NCBI RefSeq assembly: GCF_031844845.1
Contig: NZ_JAVRMB020000190.1
Span: 1-20,116 of the forward strand
Direction: 5' to 3'
Length of the DNA stretch: 20,116 bases
Source: Endozoicomonas sp031844845
GTDB lineage: Bacteria; Pseudomonadota; Gammaproteobacteria; Pseudomonadales; Endozoicomonadaceae
The number at the start of each line of letters is the position of its first letter. Position 1 is the first letter of the stretch. The notes beneath the pieces were generated by a model. That model made no database searches. It had not been told where the DNA came from and saw only the letters and a program-made list of their open reading frames with translations. Below are positions 8,240-16,011 of the stretch, in pieces. The translations under genes and the position numbers were made by a program.

Positions 8240-9861
8240 GATGGATTTGGAATATCTTTTATGAATATTTTTTCCAAAATATAAGTTTTCGGCATTATCG
8301 CTTTGAGTTTGTTAGTATCTTCTGGTTTTGTGGAGCAATTAATACCAATTACATTTTCAAATATTAGCCGAGGTAATTTGGTGATAAGGTCAAAGCGGAG
8401 TTTGGTCTCATAGAGAGTCTCATCGTTAATTAGAAATGGTATAGAATAATTGGGCAGGGTATTATTACAGCAGGCTGTGTAGAGGGTTTTAGCTTCGTTA
8501 TCTTTTTCATTTTCGATTAACACTTTAAGTCTCTGACCACCTCGTAAAACCAATTCACTACAGGCGGATTTATCCTGGCTGAGGCTGATAGCCATTAATG
8601 CTTTGAGGTACACTATATCATCGGTGGCAATAGCATTTGAAAATCTTTCTACCAGAGCGTGGTATTCGGATACTTGTGCTTTCCCGGCATCTTTGTGCAG
8701 AGGTTTTAATCCACATGGGTAATAAGTAGGATCAAGATGTTGCGATACTTCAAGTTTCATTGAATTGGAATCCTCAGTGGGATAAATTCTTAGAATGATC
8801 GTTTCTCTTACTACCGGGTCTTTTCCGGAGGATGTCCAGCCATTATTTGCATGAAAGGTTAGCATCGGTGAATTTCGGCCACAAATAAATCTTTGTGTTA
8901 AATGTTTCTGGTCTACAAAGTATCCTGAGCCTGCCTGATCGGGAAGACTGATGATATGATGAAAAACATCACCTGATAAACGGTGTATATTGATATCGGG
9001 AACATCTATATTTGCCGGAATATTCCAGGCGCTCAATCCATGACCAATCAATAGTCTGGAGTCTTTACTGGCAGCAGAATTATTAACTTCAATAAATAGT
9101 AGGTACTTAGGGTAAGTCTCGACTGTACCTTGATCCTTATAGTGATCAATAAAATAATCCTGATGAAAAATCAAAGGGGAAGATAATTTATTAGAATGTC
9201 TCACATATTGTAGTGACAATTTATGTTCTTTGTTTATATCAATATCATCGGTTAATTTAATGAGGCCAGTTATTAATTTCGTTATAAATAAGCGTAAAAA
9301 ATATTTTTCATCTGTAGTGGTTGATTTGGACAGCCTATCATCGGCTTGCCAATAGTCGCTGCTGATATTTTCGGTAGCAGAGCCAACTGGAGAATGAAAT
9401 CTTATTTTTGAGCAGTGAAATATATTTAATTTATCATAGCCATTACATCTATTAAAAGATGCCTTAGTGTCAAGAAATAGCGGGCTGTAATTGGATAAAA
9501 GTTTATTAAGTTCTTTTGTATCGTTGGGTGTTACCTTTAAAAGCTCTTTTAAATTGCTGGCAAAAAGGAGTTTACCTTCCGATTGGTATCTTTTTTTGAT
9601 GGAATCATTGTTTTCCTTAAGGTTGGCATCAATATCGGTGACTTTGATAGTTCCGTCGTATCTTTGTAGATTTACATTGTGATGAATAGAAAAGTGCGTG
9701 CAATCATTCGGTATTTCTCCGTTATTATACTCGATATATCGCTTATTATCGTTTTGTACCTCGACTGTATGGCCTTGAAGCTTTGCTGGTTGATTTGTGT
9801 CAGTGTTTCTGTGATAACTAGTAGTTTGTTGATCTGGGGTCGTAGATATACGTGTTTGCAT
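8227..9861 (-). CDS. Hypothetical protein with possible 2OG-Fe(II) dioxygenase core
   Basis: A 544-aa protein that I cannot assign to a named family. The first ~180 residues are polar and Asn/Thr-rich, with no signal peptide or membrane segment. Residues ~228-360 look like a double-stranded beta-helix oxygenase of the phytanoyl-CoA dioxygenase type: FHQD gives an HxD pair (His233, Asp235), and MLTFHANNGW...VVRETIILRIY gives a distal His337 followed by Arg352 or Arg358, in the order expected for two His, one Asp and the 2-oxoglutarate-binding Arg. The C-terminal ~150 residues are probably helical and unrecognised. GGAAA lies eight bases upstream of the start. The gene is AT-rich compared with aroE and its last codons run into a palindrome, both consistent with horizontal transfer. 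The fold call is an inference from motif order only. Confidence 0.7.
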   Translation of the reverse strand: MQTRISTTPDQQTTSYHRNTDTNQPAKLQGHTVEVQNDNKRYIEYNNGEIPNDCTHFSIHHNVNLQRYDGTIKVTDIDANLKENNDSIKKRYQSEGKLLFASNLKELLKVTPNDTKELNKLLSNYSPLFLDTKASFNRCNGYDKLNIFHCSKIRFHSPVGSATENISSDYWQADDRLSKSTTTDEKYFLRLFITKLITGLIKLTDDIDINKEHKLSLQYVRHSNKLSSPLIFHQDYFIDHYKDQGTVETYPKYLLFIEVNNSAASKDSRLLIGHGLSAWNIPANIDVPDINIHRLSGDVFHHIISLPDQAGSGYFVDQKHLTQRFICGRNSPMLTFHANNGWTSSGKDPVVRETIILRIYPTEDSNSMKLEVSQHLDPTYYPCGLKPLHKDAGKAQVSEYHALVERFSNAIATDDIVYLKALMAISLSQDKSACSELVLRGGQRLKVLIENEKDNEAKTLYTACCNNTLPNYSIPFLINDETLYETKLRFDLITKLPRLIFENVIGINCSTKPEDTNKLKAIMPKTYILEKIFIKDIPNPSTTG

Positions 9862-10220
9862 TTTTGATTTTCCAATTCCTGAATGTTGTTATTATTAGAA
9901 ACAGTAGTGCTCTAAATTCTCTGGTTTATTCAGCGTTCCGCGATCGCACCAAATATGCGTTCCCTGATTCGCGTATATTAAAGACGCAATTTTATAAGAA
10001 AAGTTCCCTGGTTCTATTGATTTTTACGGATCTATCGTGCTGATTTGGCAGGCTTCTGATATCCAGTCACCACGTCTTGATGATCAACAGTGAGGTGATG
10101 AGTGCAGCTAAAGAGTAACGATCGCTCCTTTTTTTCATTTTTCAGAAAAGTTAGTTCCAACAAAGTCATTTAACGCTTACAAAAAGGCTCTTTTGAAAAA
10201 TGAGTGGGTAGATATTTCTC
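9862..10220. other. Intergenic region upstream of the minus-strand gene
   Basis: This should hold the promoter of the 8227-9861 gene. It contains a GCGATCGC palindrome within CCGCGATCGCACC (about 9942-9954). No convincing reading frame, tRNA or complete promoter is visible. Confidence 0.4.
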
Positions 10221-10510
10221 CACTGTCATTCCGTACAGGCGACTGCATGGATGCAGGAGGTAGAGTAATGCAGGAGCAATTACCGAGATTTTACGGAATC
10301 CATCCGGCAGGGATAGCCAGCCGTCAAGCTGCACCTCCCTGTGAAATGGATCCTGTACAATCCCTGTACAGGATGACAGTGGGTGGGGAGTATCACTGTC
10401 ATTGTGTACATGGACTGTACACAATCCATCCGGCAGGGATAGCCAGCTAGCTGAGCGTTCACCTCCCTGTGAAATGGATCCTGTACAATCCCTGTACAGG
10501 ATGACGGTGG
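10221..10510. repeat. Cluster of alternating inverted hairpin repeats (BIME-like)
   Basis: Four modules alternate in orientation. Each has an outer CACTGTCAT (or its complement), a hairpin, then ATCCAT on the inner side. Perfect 10-bp stems with 5-base loops occur at 10350-10359/10365-10374 (ATCCTGTACA), 10401-10410/10416-10425 (ATTGTGTACA) and 10478-10487/10493-10502 (ATCCTGTACA). The first module has an 8-bp stem, ATTCCGTA (10228-10235) with TACGGAAT (10292-10299), around a long loop. Forward modules continue with CATCCGGCAGGGATAGCCAG; reverse ones with the complement of CACAGGGAGGTG. Short reading frames across this region are by-products of the repeats. Confidence 0.9.
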
Positions 10511-10869
10511 GGGATGGGGGGTGGCAAGTTTTTAATTCTGGTTCGTCGGGGGCAATGACTATTGAACTCTCATTTTCTACCGGCTGACACATTCTTTGAT
10601 GCAAATACGGCCGAATTGATTTCTATTTACCCACTTAAAACTCAAAAGAGCCACAAACAAAGGATCAAAATCTGTCAAGGGTTGGTAATACTCATTCCTT
10701 TTCCGGTATTGGTCGGACTGTAGTGCATCTAAAGCTTTCGCCCTGTGATGAGCGCCTTTCTGCCTGGAGCCAGTGACCGGCTGATATCCGGTACGATTGA
10801 CGGGATACATAATATGTGCAATTAGCTCTATAATTGTTTCGCTGAATGATTACATATATCGGGAATGTT
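10511..10869. other. Intergenic region before the C92 hydrolase gene
   Basis: No clear gene. A 77-codon minus-strand frame (10577-10810) has no recognisable domain and is not annotated. TATAATTG at about 10829-10836 could be a -10 element for the next gene, but a matching -35 is not obvious. Confidence 0.4.
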
Positions 10870-11535
10870 ATGGATACAGCGCAACCGGCCACTGTTATTG
10901 CCGAAGACCTGTTACCAGGTGACCTGCTCTTTCAACTCCGCGTTGGTGGTGAAGCGGAATGGGGTATCAGTCGGCTGTTTGCTGGCCGGGATGGTATCGC
11001 CATCAACCATGTCGCACTGTACGACGGCGACGGTATGGTTATTGAGGCGGTCATGCCTGAAGTAAGAAAAACATCGTTGGATGAGTTTTTACAGCACTCC
11101 GTTATGGACACAACGGGAAGTCCCTGTGTTCTGGTTTGCCGGTTGTTGTCATCCTGTCTGGAACTCATACCTGAAGCTCTGGAGTTTGCTGAACAACAGG
11201 TCGCCATCCCTTATGACCCCCATTACACTGAGTCAAAAAAATCCTGGTATTGCAGCGAGCTGATTATTGATGCTTTTCGCAGTGCCAACCAAGGTGTTTT
11301 CTTATTTGAACAAACACCCATGAGCTTTCGGGATATGGAGACCGGAGAGCTTATGCCTTTCTGGGTTGAACATTACCAGTCTATTGGTCAGGAAATCCCG
11401 GAAGGGTTGCCGGGATCTCATCCGGCGCTGTTGTCGCGTTCCGACAAGCTGAAACTGGTGAATGTGATGGGATCATTACCAGCCAGAGAGTGTCAGGATT
11501 TGTGCAGCCTTGAATCAGGCTCTGTTCTGGCCTGA
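10870..11535 (+). CDS. YiiX-like (C92 / DUF830) NlpC/P60-superfamily cysteine hydrolase
   Basis: A 221-aa protein with the permuted papain-like fold of YiiX/YebB enzymes. GDLLFQ (17-22), NHVALYDGDGMVIEAV (46-61, catalytic His47 and probable polar residue Glu59) and SWYCSELIIDAF (125-136, catalytic Cys128) are in the expected order, as is the YDPHY segment. Members cleave amide or ester bonds in cell-wall peptides or lipids; the substrate here is unknown, and no signal peptide is seen. I prefer ATG 10870, which has GGGA five bases upstream, over ATG 10846. Residues ~175-221 form a C-terminal extension whose DNA (11391-11535) is duplicated at 14559-14703, fused to a broken rsmG. It is convergent with the M14 gene 23 bp downstream. 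Confidence 0.85.
   Translation: MDTAQPATVIAEDLLPGDLLFQLRVGGEAEWGISRLFAGRDGIAINHVALYDGDGMVIEAVMPEVRKTSLDEFLQHSVMDTTGSPCVLVCRLLSSCLELIPEALEFAEQQVAIPYDPHYTESKKSWYCSELIIDAFRSANQGVFLFEQTPMSFRDMETGELMPFWVEHYQSIGQEIPEGLPGSHPALLSRSDKLKLVNVMGSLPARECQDLCSLESGSVLA
11391..11535 (+). repeat. 145-bp duplicated 3' tail, copy 1 (in the C92 gene)
   Basis: This 3' part of the C92 gene encodes EIPEGLPGSHPALLSRSD...SGSVLA. A copy of identical length, without indels, lies at 14559-14703. It marks the left edge of the duplicated unit. Confidence 0.85.
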
Positions 11536-11558
11536 TTTTTCTTTGCTACGCAGGAGAG

Positions 11559-12248
11559 CTACACAAGAAGCTTTTCCACAAGCCCGGATCTCATCATTTC
11601 TATTAATGCTTCACGGTTCTCCAGCCAGATTTTTTGAATATCTGGTTGCTGATCGAGCGTTGGGCATTCAAAGGTCAGTACCGGAATTTGCAGCTTTTCA
11701 CTGGCATAACTTCCGAGAGATCCCGGTGTCGGGTGGCCTTCAATCTCGTCCCGTACCATCGGATAACCATTTCGCTGGTGCAGAAACTGAAGGATTTCTT
11801 CACAGTCGCCATTACTGTTCAGCATGGGCTTCCAGGAATGAAAAGAGAGAATAAAACCCGGTGGGTATTGCTGCAAAAGTGACAGTAGGAACTGGTTTTC
11901 AGGCTCACTGGCAGGGTGTGCTCCTGGTGAGTATTTATCGTCACGACTCTGTTTTTCCCAGTTTGATGCTGGCAGGTTTCGATTCAGGTCGACACCGTTA
12001 GCATTGACTCGGGTACCGGCAATAATTCCGTCGGGATTTAGCTTCGGAATGATGATCATCGGCAGATGGATATCTGATCGATTGATCCACATTAATAACT
12101 GGTTAAGCACGTAAACGCCTTCGGGCTCATCACCATGAGTACCCGCAATCAGGTAGAAATATCGATCAGACTCAACTTTGCTTGCCAGGGCTTGCAGTGC
12201 TCTATTGCAGGTACTCTGACCCTGCATGGGAAAAAAACGATCAGGCAT
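11559..12248 (-). CDS. M14-family zinc carboxypeptidase, MpaA-like (copy 1)
   Basis: A 229-aa protein with the zinc-binding GTHGDEPEG (His38, Glu41), NPDG (71-74), VNANGVDLNRN (81-91, substrate-binding Arg90), SFHSW (third zinc ligand His137) and TFECP (catalytic Glu194). It is close to murein peptide amidase A, which cleaves the gamma-D-Glu-diaminopimelate bond in cytoplasmic wall-peptide recycling, though other amidated substrates are possible. There is no signal peptide. Length is normal for this subfamily. It is divergent from the LDLa gene and convergent with the C92 hydrolase gene. A paralogue at 16232-16921 keeps the same motifs, and a decayed one lies at 14700-14911. Confidence 0.9.
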   Translation of the reverse strand: MPDRFFPMQGQSTCNRALQALASKVESDRYFYLIAGTHGDEPEGVYVLNQLLMWINRSDIHLPMIIIPKLNPDGIIAGTRVNANGVDLNRNLPASNWEKQSRDDKYSPGAHPASEPENQFLLSLLQQYPPGFILSFHSWKPMLNSNGDCEEILQFLHQRNGYPMVRDEIEGHPTPGSLGSYASEKLQIPVLTFECPTLDQQPDIQKIWLENREALIEMMRSGLVEKLLV

Positions 12249-12365
12249 GTGTACGATCCATCGGTTGTATTTTATTAACGGCCAGTTAATCAGTTAGCAG
12301 AGCAAACGTTGTTTTTTTGCGATAATCCGGTCTGGAAATAAAAGCTGATCGACCAATCAGTAACA

Positions 12366-12410
12366 CTGTACATCCTGTACAGGGATTATACAGGATCCAT
12401 TGCTCAGGGA
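12366..12410. repeat. Isolated copy of the hairpin repeat
   Basis: CACTGTACATCCTGTACA, loop GGGAT, TATACAGGATCCATT. It is the same module as the cluster at 10221-10510, with a stem at 12372-12381/12387-12396 carrying one C-A mismatch on this strand (a G-U wobble in minus-strand RNA). It lies in the divergent region between the M14 and LDLa genes. Confidence 0.8.
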
Positions 12411-12543
12411 TGTGAATGTTCTGACAGGTTAACGCAAGAAGTGAAGGCCTGAACAGTATCGAACGAGTTTTTCCTTTTCCGGATGTTTTATAGCTTGTTT
12501 CCGGGAACTTGTTTGATTACAGGCGGTCGAACCGAGGTATTCA

Positions 12544-12669
12544 CTTGCTCCTTGCTCCTTGCTCCTTGCTCCTTGCTCCTTGCTCCTTGCTCCTTGCTCC
12601 TTGCTCCTTGCTCCTTGCTCCTTGCTCCTTGCTCCTTGCTCCTTGCTCCTTGCTCCTTGCTCCTTGCTC
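12544..12669 (+). repeat. Heptanucleotide tract, 18 perfect copies of CTTGCTC
   Basis: 126 bp made of 18 uninterrupted 7-mers. Because 7 is one more than a multiple of 3, every plus frame reads the same cyclic heptapeptide (LLLAPCS) and none contains a stop. With 18 copies an upstream ATG at 12483 is in frame with the LDLa gene; gain or loss of one or two units would break this link. The homologous leader of the second LDLa gene (about 14930-15090) lacks the tract. Confidence 0.97.
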
Positions 12670-12740
12670 TGCGGCTGGTTCTGAACAAGCTGAACGAGTT
12701 GAAGTGGCTATCACTGTTGAGACAAATGTGGATCATTTTA

Positions 12741-13784
12741 ATGAATATTAACTACTATCTTGGTGTGCCAGCCGGCCCTGTTTATGCAGGAGAACAGAAG
12801 GATAGGAGAGCTGCATGCTGGCATTCAAAAAACGTAACTATAAATGGTTCACAAAAATCTCAAATAAATGTTGTGCCTCATCCTCGGGCTTCTGTAGAGA
12901 CACCAGTGCGAAAGGTAGCCGTTTTATCGCCGCTAACAGACTTATTTGACATCGGGCTACTGGCGGTAGGTTTTGCCTGTAAACTTGTACGTACAGTACC
13001 AGGAGGCAGTAGCCTGCTGCCCGCCTTGGTAATGTTCAAGCAACTGCTGATGGTGAATGCAACTAAGTGTTGTTATGAGGTTGCGAATGGAGATTTCTGT
13101 AGACATGGGGTGGTGGGGGGGGAGCTGGATTTTTTTAAGTGCAAAAGAAGTGAAGGACCTAGATCTTGCATCTGGGCAGATCAATATTGTAATGGGAAGG
13201 TGGAGTGTCCCAACGGTGAGGACGAAGATCCTGAACTTTGTGGATACAGCCCAACGGAAACCGATGATGGCTATTCAACCGGGTTATATTCTAAAACGGA
13301 TCAGGCGACAACACATTCCTATACAGGAGCGACAGACATTGGTTCTGAAGAAAATCATGCTACAGACAATAATGAAAGTGCGTCGTATTTTGCTGCGTGT
13401 TTTGTAACGGGTGTTGTCGTGCTTGGTTCTACACTATTGGTAGGAAAAACCTTACATAATGCCTATAAGCGGCATCACGATAATGGCGAGCCTGTTAACT
13501 GCCAACTGATTCGCCATGGCTTTGCTGATATATTCAGCCGTTCGAGTGGCGCTGTTGAAGATAAAAGTGGAACCCCTAGTTTGGGAGCTTCAGGTGGGGA
13601 TTTGACCACAAAATTTGGGCAATTTAGCATGTCTGATAAGGTTTCCACTAATAACGTAAACAGCGCCCGTTCGAGTTATGCACAGGCTAGTTCTGTACGG
13701 GAGGAACAGGAACCATCAGCGCAACCTGCGGAAGTGGGCGAAGCTTTTGAAATGTCGAGCATTGAAACTGAACCAGCCTCCTGA
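12741..13784 (+). CDS. Membrane protein with one LDL-receptor class A domain (copy 1)
   Basis: A 347-aa protein aligned along most of its length with the one at 15097. From residue 61 it has a hydrophobic stretch (about 65-106), then an LDLa module with six cysteines (120, 134, 143, 150, 156, 167), including SCIWADQYCNGKVECPNGEDED, where the acidic and Gly residues match the calcium-binding cage. A Ser/Thr-rich spacer follows, then a membrane helix (214-236) and a tail with AYKRHHDNGEPVNCQLIRHGFADIF. The tail has about 45 extra residues compared with copy 2. ATG 12741 aligns with the start of copy 2, but the frame is open back to ATG 12483 through the heptamer tract, which would add 86 hydrophobic residues. 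LDLa domains are typical of animals and rare in bacteria. Confidence 0.82.
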   Translation: MNINYYLGVPAGPVYAGEQKDRRAACWHSKNVTINGSQKSQINVVPHPRASVETPVRKVAVLSPLTDLFDIGLLAVGFACKLVRTVPGGSSLLPALVMFKQLLMVNATKCCYEVANGDFCRHGVVGGELDFFKCKRSEGPRSCIWADQYCNGKVECPNGEDEDPELCGYSPTETDDGYSTGLYSKTDQATTHSYTGATDIGSEENHATDNNESASYFAACFVTGVVVLGSTLLVGKTLHNAYKRHHDNGEPVNCQLIRHGFADIFSRSSGAVEDKSGTPSLGASGGDLTTKFGQFSMSDKVSTNNVNSARSSYAQASSVREEQEPSAQPAEVGEAFEMSSIETEPAS

Positions 13785-14058
13785 TGATTTCTACAGGCGT
13801 AGAATTTCTCAAATCCACGTAACACACGGAGTGATAACCCTACCGGTGGTAATAATCTGCCCGGTTTATTATATCTGAAGCCAGCAATAGCATTAATAAA
13901 CCTGTTATTTTATTGCAGGCTGCATCACCTTTTCATCAGCGTTCCCAGTCAAAGATTGCATCGATTTTATGAATATTTTGCAATAGACTCAGAGTTTATT
14001 CATCTCACCTGACTTCAACTAATGACCGTTTCTCACAAATATTCAATCGGTGCTTACT
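13785..14058. other. Intergenic region before the truncated rsmG
   Basis: The right part (about 13953-13993) resembles the leader of the intact rsmG (about 17007-17052): GATTGCATCGATTTTAT against GATTGCGTCGATTTTAT, then AATAGACT in both. ATG 14022 begins a frame homologous to the real RsmG N-terminus (MTVSH against MNVSQ) but stops after 14 codons, showing a frameshift in this copy. Confidence 0.7.
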
Positions 14059-14703
14059 ATGGCTGATGGCTCTACAACGATACATACCGCGATTATTCAG
14101 GGTGCTAAAGCACTGGCCATAGAACTCTCCGGACAACAGGCTGATTTACTCACGCGCTATGTTTTACTGTTGGCTAAATGGAACAAAGCCTACAATCTAA
14201 CCGCTGTTCGTGATCCTGAAGAGATGGTTTCCCGTCATATCATCGACAGCCTGAGCATTGTTCCCCATGTAACGGGTGACTCTGTTCTGGATGTAGGTTC
14301 TGGCCCGGGGCTACCGGGTATCGTGCTGGCCATTATGTATCCCGGTAAAAAATTTACGACGCTGGACAGTAATGGCAAGAAAACCCGGTTTATGCTTCAG
14401 GCAAAAATGGACCTGCAGCTGGCAAACCTTGACGTTGCTAATGCCCGGGTAGAAAGCTTTAAAGCGCAGGTGCCATTTGATGCCATAACTTCCCGGGCAT
14501 TCAGCTCATTAGTTAACATGGTGGATGGCACAAAACACTTTTATAAAGCAGCGGGGCGGGAGGTTCCGGAAGGGTTGCCGGGTTCGCATCCGGCACTACT
14601 ATCCTGCTCGGATATGCTGGTTCCCATCAACATTATGGGATCCCTGCCGGCGAAAAGTTACCAGGATTTTTGTAGTATGAAGCCCGGCTCAACCCTTGCT
14701 TAA
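14059..14703 (+). pseudogene. Truncated rsmG copy fused in frame to the C92 tail
   Basis: Codons up to GTKHF (about 14541) match the intact RsmG at 17163-17849, including KWNKAYNLTAVRDP and the SAM-binding LDVGSGPGLPG. The last 54 residues of RsmG are missing. After about 17 bases of filler the frame enters a 145-bp copy of the 3' end of the C92 gene and stops with it. The original start is also lost by frameshift; ATG 14059 or GTG 14050 could still initiate. The open frame could yield a 214-residue chimera, but without the C-terminal part of the methyltransferase fold it is unlikely to be active. It is most simply a duplication-junction remnant. Confidence 0.88.
14559..14703 (+). repeat. 145-bp duplicated 3' tail, copy 2 (fused to rsmG)
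   Basis: Encodes EVPEGLPGSHPALLSCSD...PGSTLA, the same length and frame as the end of the C92 hydrolase gene. Its position after a truncated rsmG defines the novel junction of a tandem duplication. Confidence 0.85.
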
Positions 14704-14911
14704 AGCAATTTACGGATCAGGCCAGATTGCGATTGCATAAGTGCTGTTAATGCGCTTTCATTTTCCTTCCAGATAACATTGAGATTCTTTCGTTCATCTA
14801 AAGCTGGGCATTCAGTTTAAACAGGGATGCCCAGCTTTTCACTGGCAGGATGTGAGCCTGGGAGTATTTATCGTCACGGCTCTATTTTTCCTGATTTGAT
14901 GCTGGCAGGTT
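14700..14911 (-). pseudogene. Decayed M14 carboxypeptidase (copy 2)
   Basis: The minus strand encodes a C-terminal piece (CPALDERKNLNVIWKENES...LIRKLL, stop at 14700-14702) that matches the two intact M14 proteins. Beyond it, sequence matching CACTGGCA of copy 1 (near 11700) jumps straight to the CACTGGCA found about 205 bp further on in copy 1 (near 11904), so an internal segment was lost between short direct repeats. A second loss removes everything from GCTGGCAGGT to the upstream leader. No zinc-binding motif remains. Confidence 0.88.
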
Positions 14912-15096
14912 AATCAATCAATTATCAGAGTAAATGAGATTTTTAGTTTTATTGTTTATTCCCGGGAACTTGCCTGGTTCCAGATAGTCGAACTACAGAT
15001 AATGTTCTCCGTACACTCAGTCATGGTCGGTCGGTGGTGATTTTTATCGAAACGCCGACATGTTTACCGCTAATAAGAAGGTAATCACGATAAAAT

Positions 15097-16011
15097 ATGA
15101 GTAATATTAATCCTTTATCTACAGGTTCTCAAAGTAAACAAGTTCCTTATGCATGTGCCGGTCCAGAACAACAGAACAACAGAACAACAAGTAGCTGCCG
15201 GCCCATTAAAAGAGTGAAAGGAAATATTCCACAAAAATCTCAAATCAGGACTGTACCCGATCCTGTAGCTTCTTCAGGAATATCGGAGAGGACGGTGGCC
15301 GTTTTATCAAAAGCAGACGTATTGAATGTATTGAACCTGACAATGGGTCTTGGCTGCAATTTGATTCGAAGCATGCCGGGAGGCCATACTATGTTGCTCG
15401 TCACGATGGGGGTATTAAAGCAAGTGGGGGTGACCGATGCTTATAGTCATCTATGTTGTCGTTCGGATACTTATGGGGTATTTTGTGGCTCCGTGTGGGG
15501 GGAAGGCCTATCTCCCTGGTTTGTATGTCCCAAAGTAAATGATCAGATCTATCCGAAATGCGTCTTGACATCCAGCCTGTGTGATGGGAGTCCGGACTGC
15601 CCCACAGGTGCAGACGAATCGTCTGATCTTTGCCCCAATGCCTCTGATCGCAGTATCTCAGATACCGGCGATAGCTTTACGTCTGCTTTTTATCCTGGAG
15701 CTACCGAGACTGAAGTTTATTGCAACACCTTGACGTCATCTCTTGCAAGTTATTTGATCTCAGGTGCTTTTATGTTTGGTTCTACATTATTGGCAGGAAA
15801 AGGCTTGTATAATGCCTACAAATGGCATCGTGATCTTGACGAGCCTGTTAGCTGCCAACTGATTTGTCATGGTCTTGCTGATGTTTTCAGGTGTGAGCGC
15901 TATAGACAGGTTAGCCGTGTACAGGAGGATGAGGCGCAGTCAGCGCAGCCTGAGTCTGAACCAATGGTTGAAGTCCTTGAAATGTCGAGTTTGACTACTG
16001 AAACGGTATGA
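15097..16011 (+). CDS. Membrane protein with one LDL-receptor class A domain (copy 2)
   Basis: A 304-aa paralogue of the protein at 12741. It has a polar N-terminus of about 65 residues, a hydrophobic stretch (75-111), an LDLa domain with cysteines 130, 144, 155, 162, 168 and 179 and a textbook core (KCVLTSSLCDGSPDCPTGADE), a membrane helix (about 214-236, LASYLISGAFMFGSTLLAG) and a tail with AYKWHRDLDEPVSCQLICHGLADVF, ending EMSSLTTETV. The core is closer to the animal LDLa consensus than copy 1. There is no N-terminal signal peptide. AGAAGGT lies about 14 bases upstream of the start. In the family, LDLa modules bind calcium and protein or lipid ligands; the ligand here is unknown. Confidence 0.87.
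   Translation: MSNINPLSTGSQSKQVPYACAGPEQQNNRTTSSCRPIKRVKGNIPQKSQIRTVPDPVASSGISERTVAVLSKADVLNVLNLTMGLGCNLIRSMPGGHTMLLVTMGVLKQVGVTDAYSHLCCRSDTYGVFCGSVWGEGLSPWFVCPKVNDQIYPKCVLTSSLCDGSPDCPTGADESSDLCPNASDRSISDTGDSFTSAFYPGATETEVYCNTLTSSLASYLISGAFMFGSTLLAGKGLYNAYKWHRDLDEPVSCQLICHGLADVFRCERYRQVSRVQEDEAQSAQPESEPMVEVLEMSSLTTETV

Noticed and set aside
10170..10604. Open frames of 60-144 codons across the hairpin cluster, both strands
   Set aside because: They exist only because the repeats lack stops; the peptides repeat the same phrases and have no start signals or domains.
12488..12736. Minus-strand and alternative plus-strand frames through the heptamer tract
   Set aside because: A 7-bp unit is open in all frames when its sequence lacks stops; SKEQGAR-type repeats are a consequence of this and not a gene.
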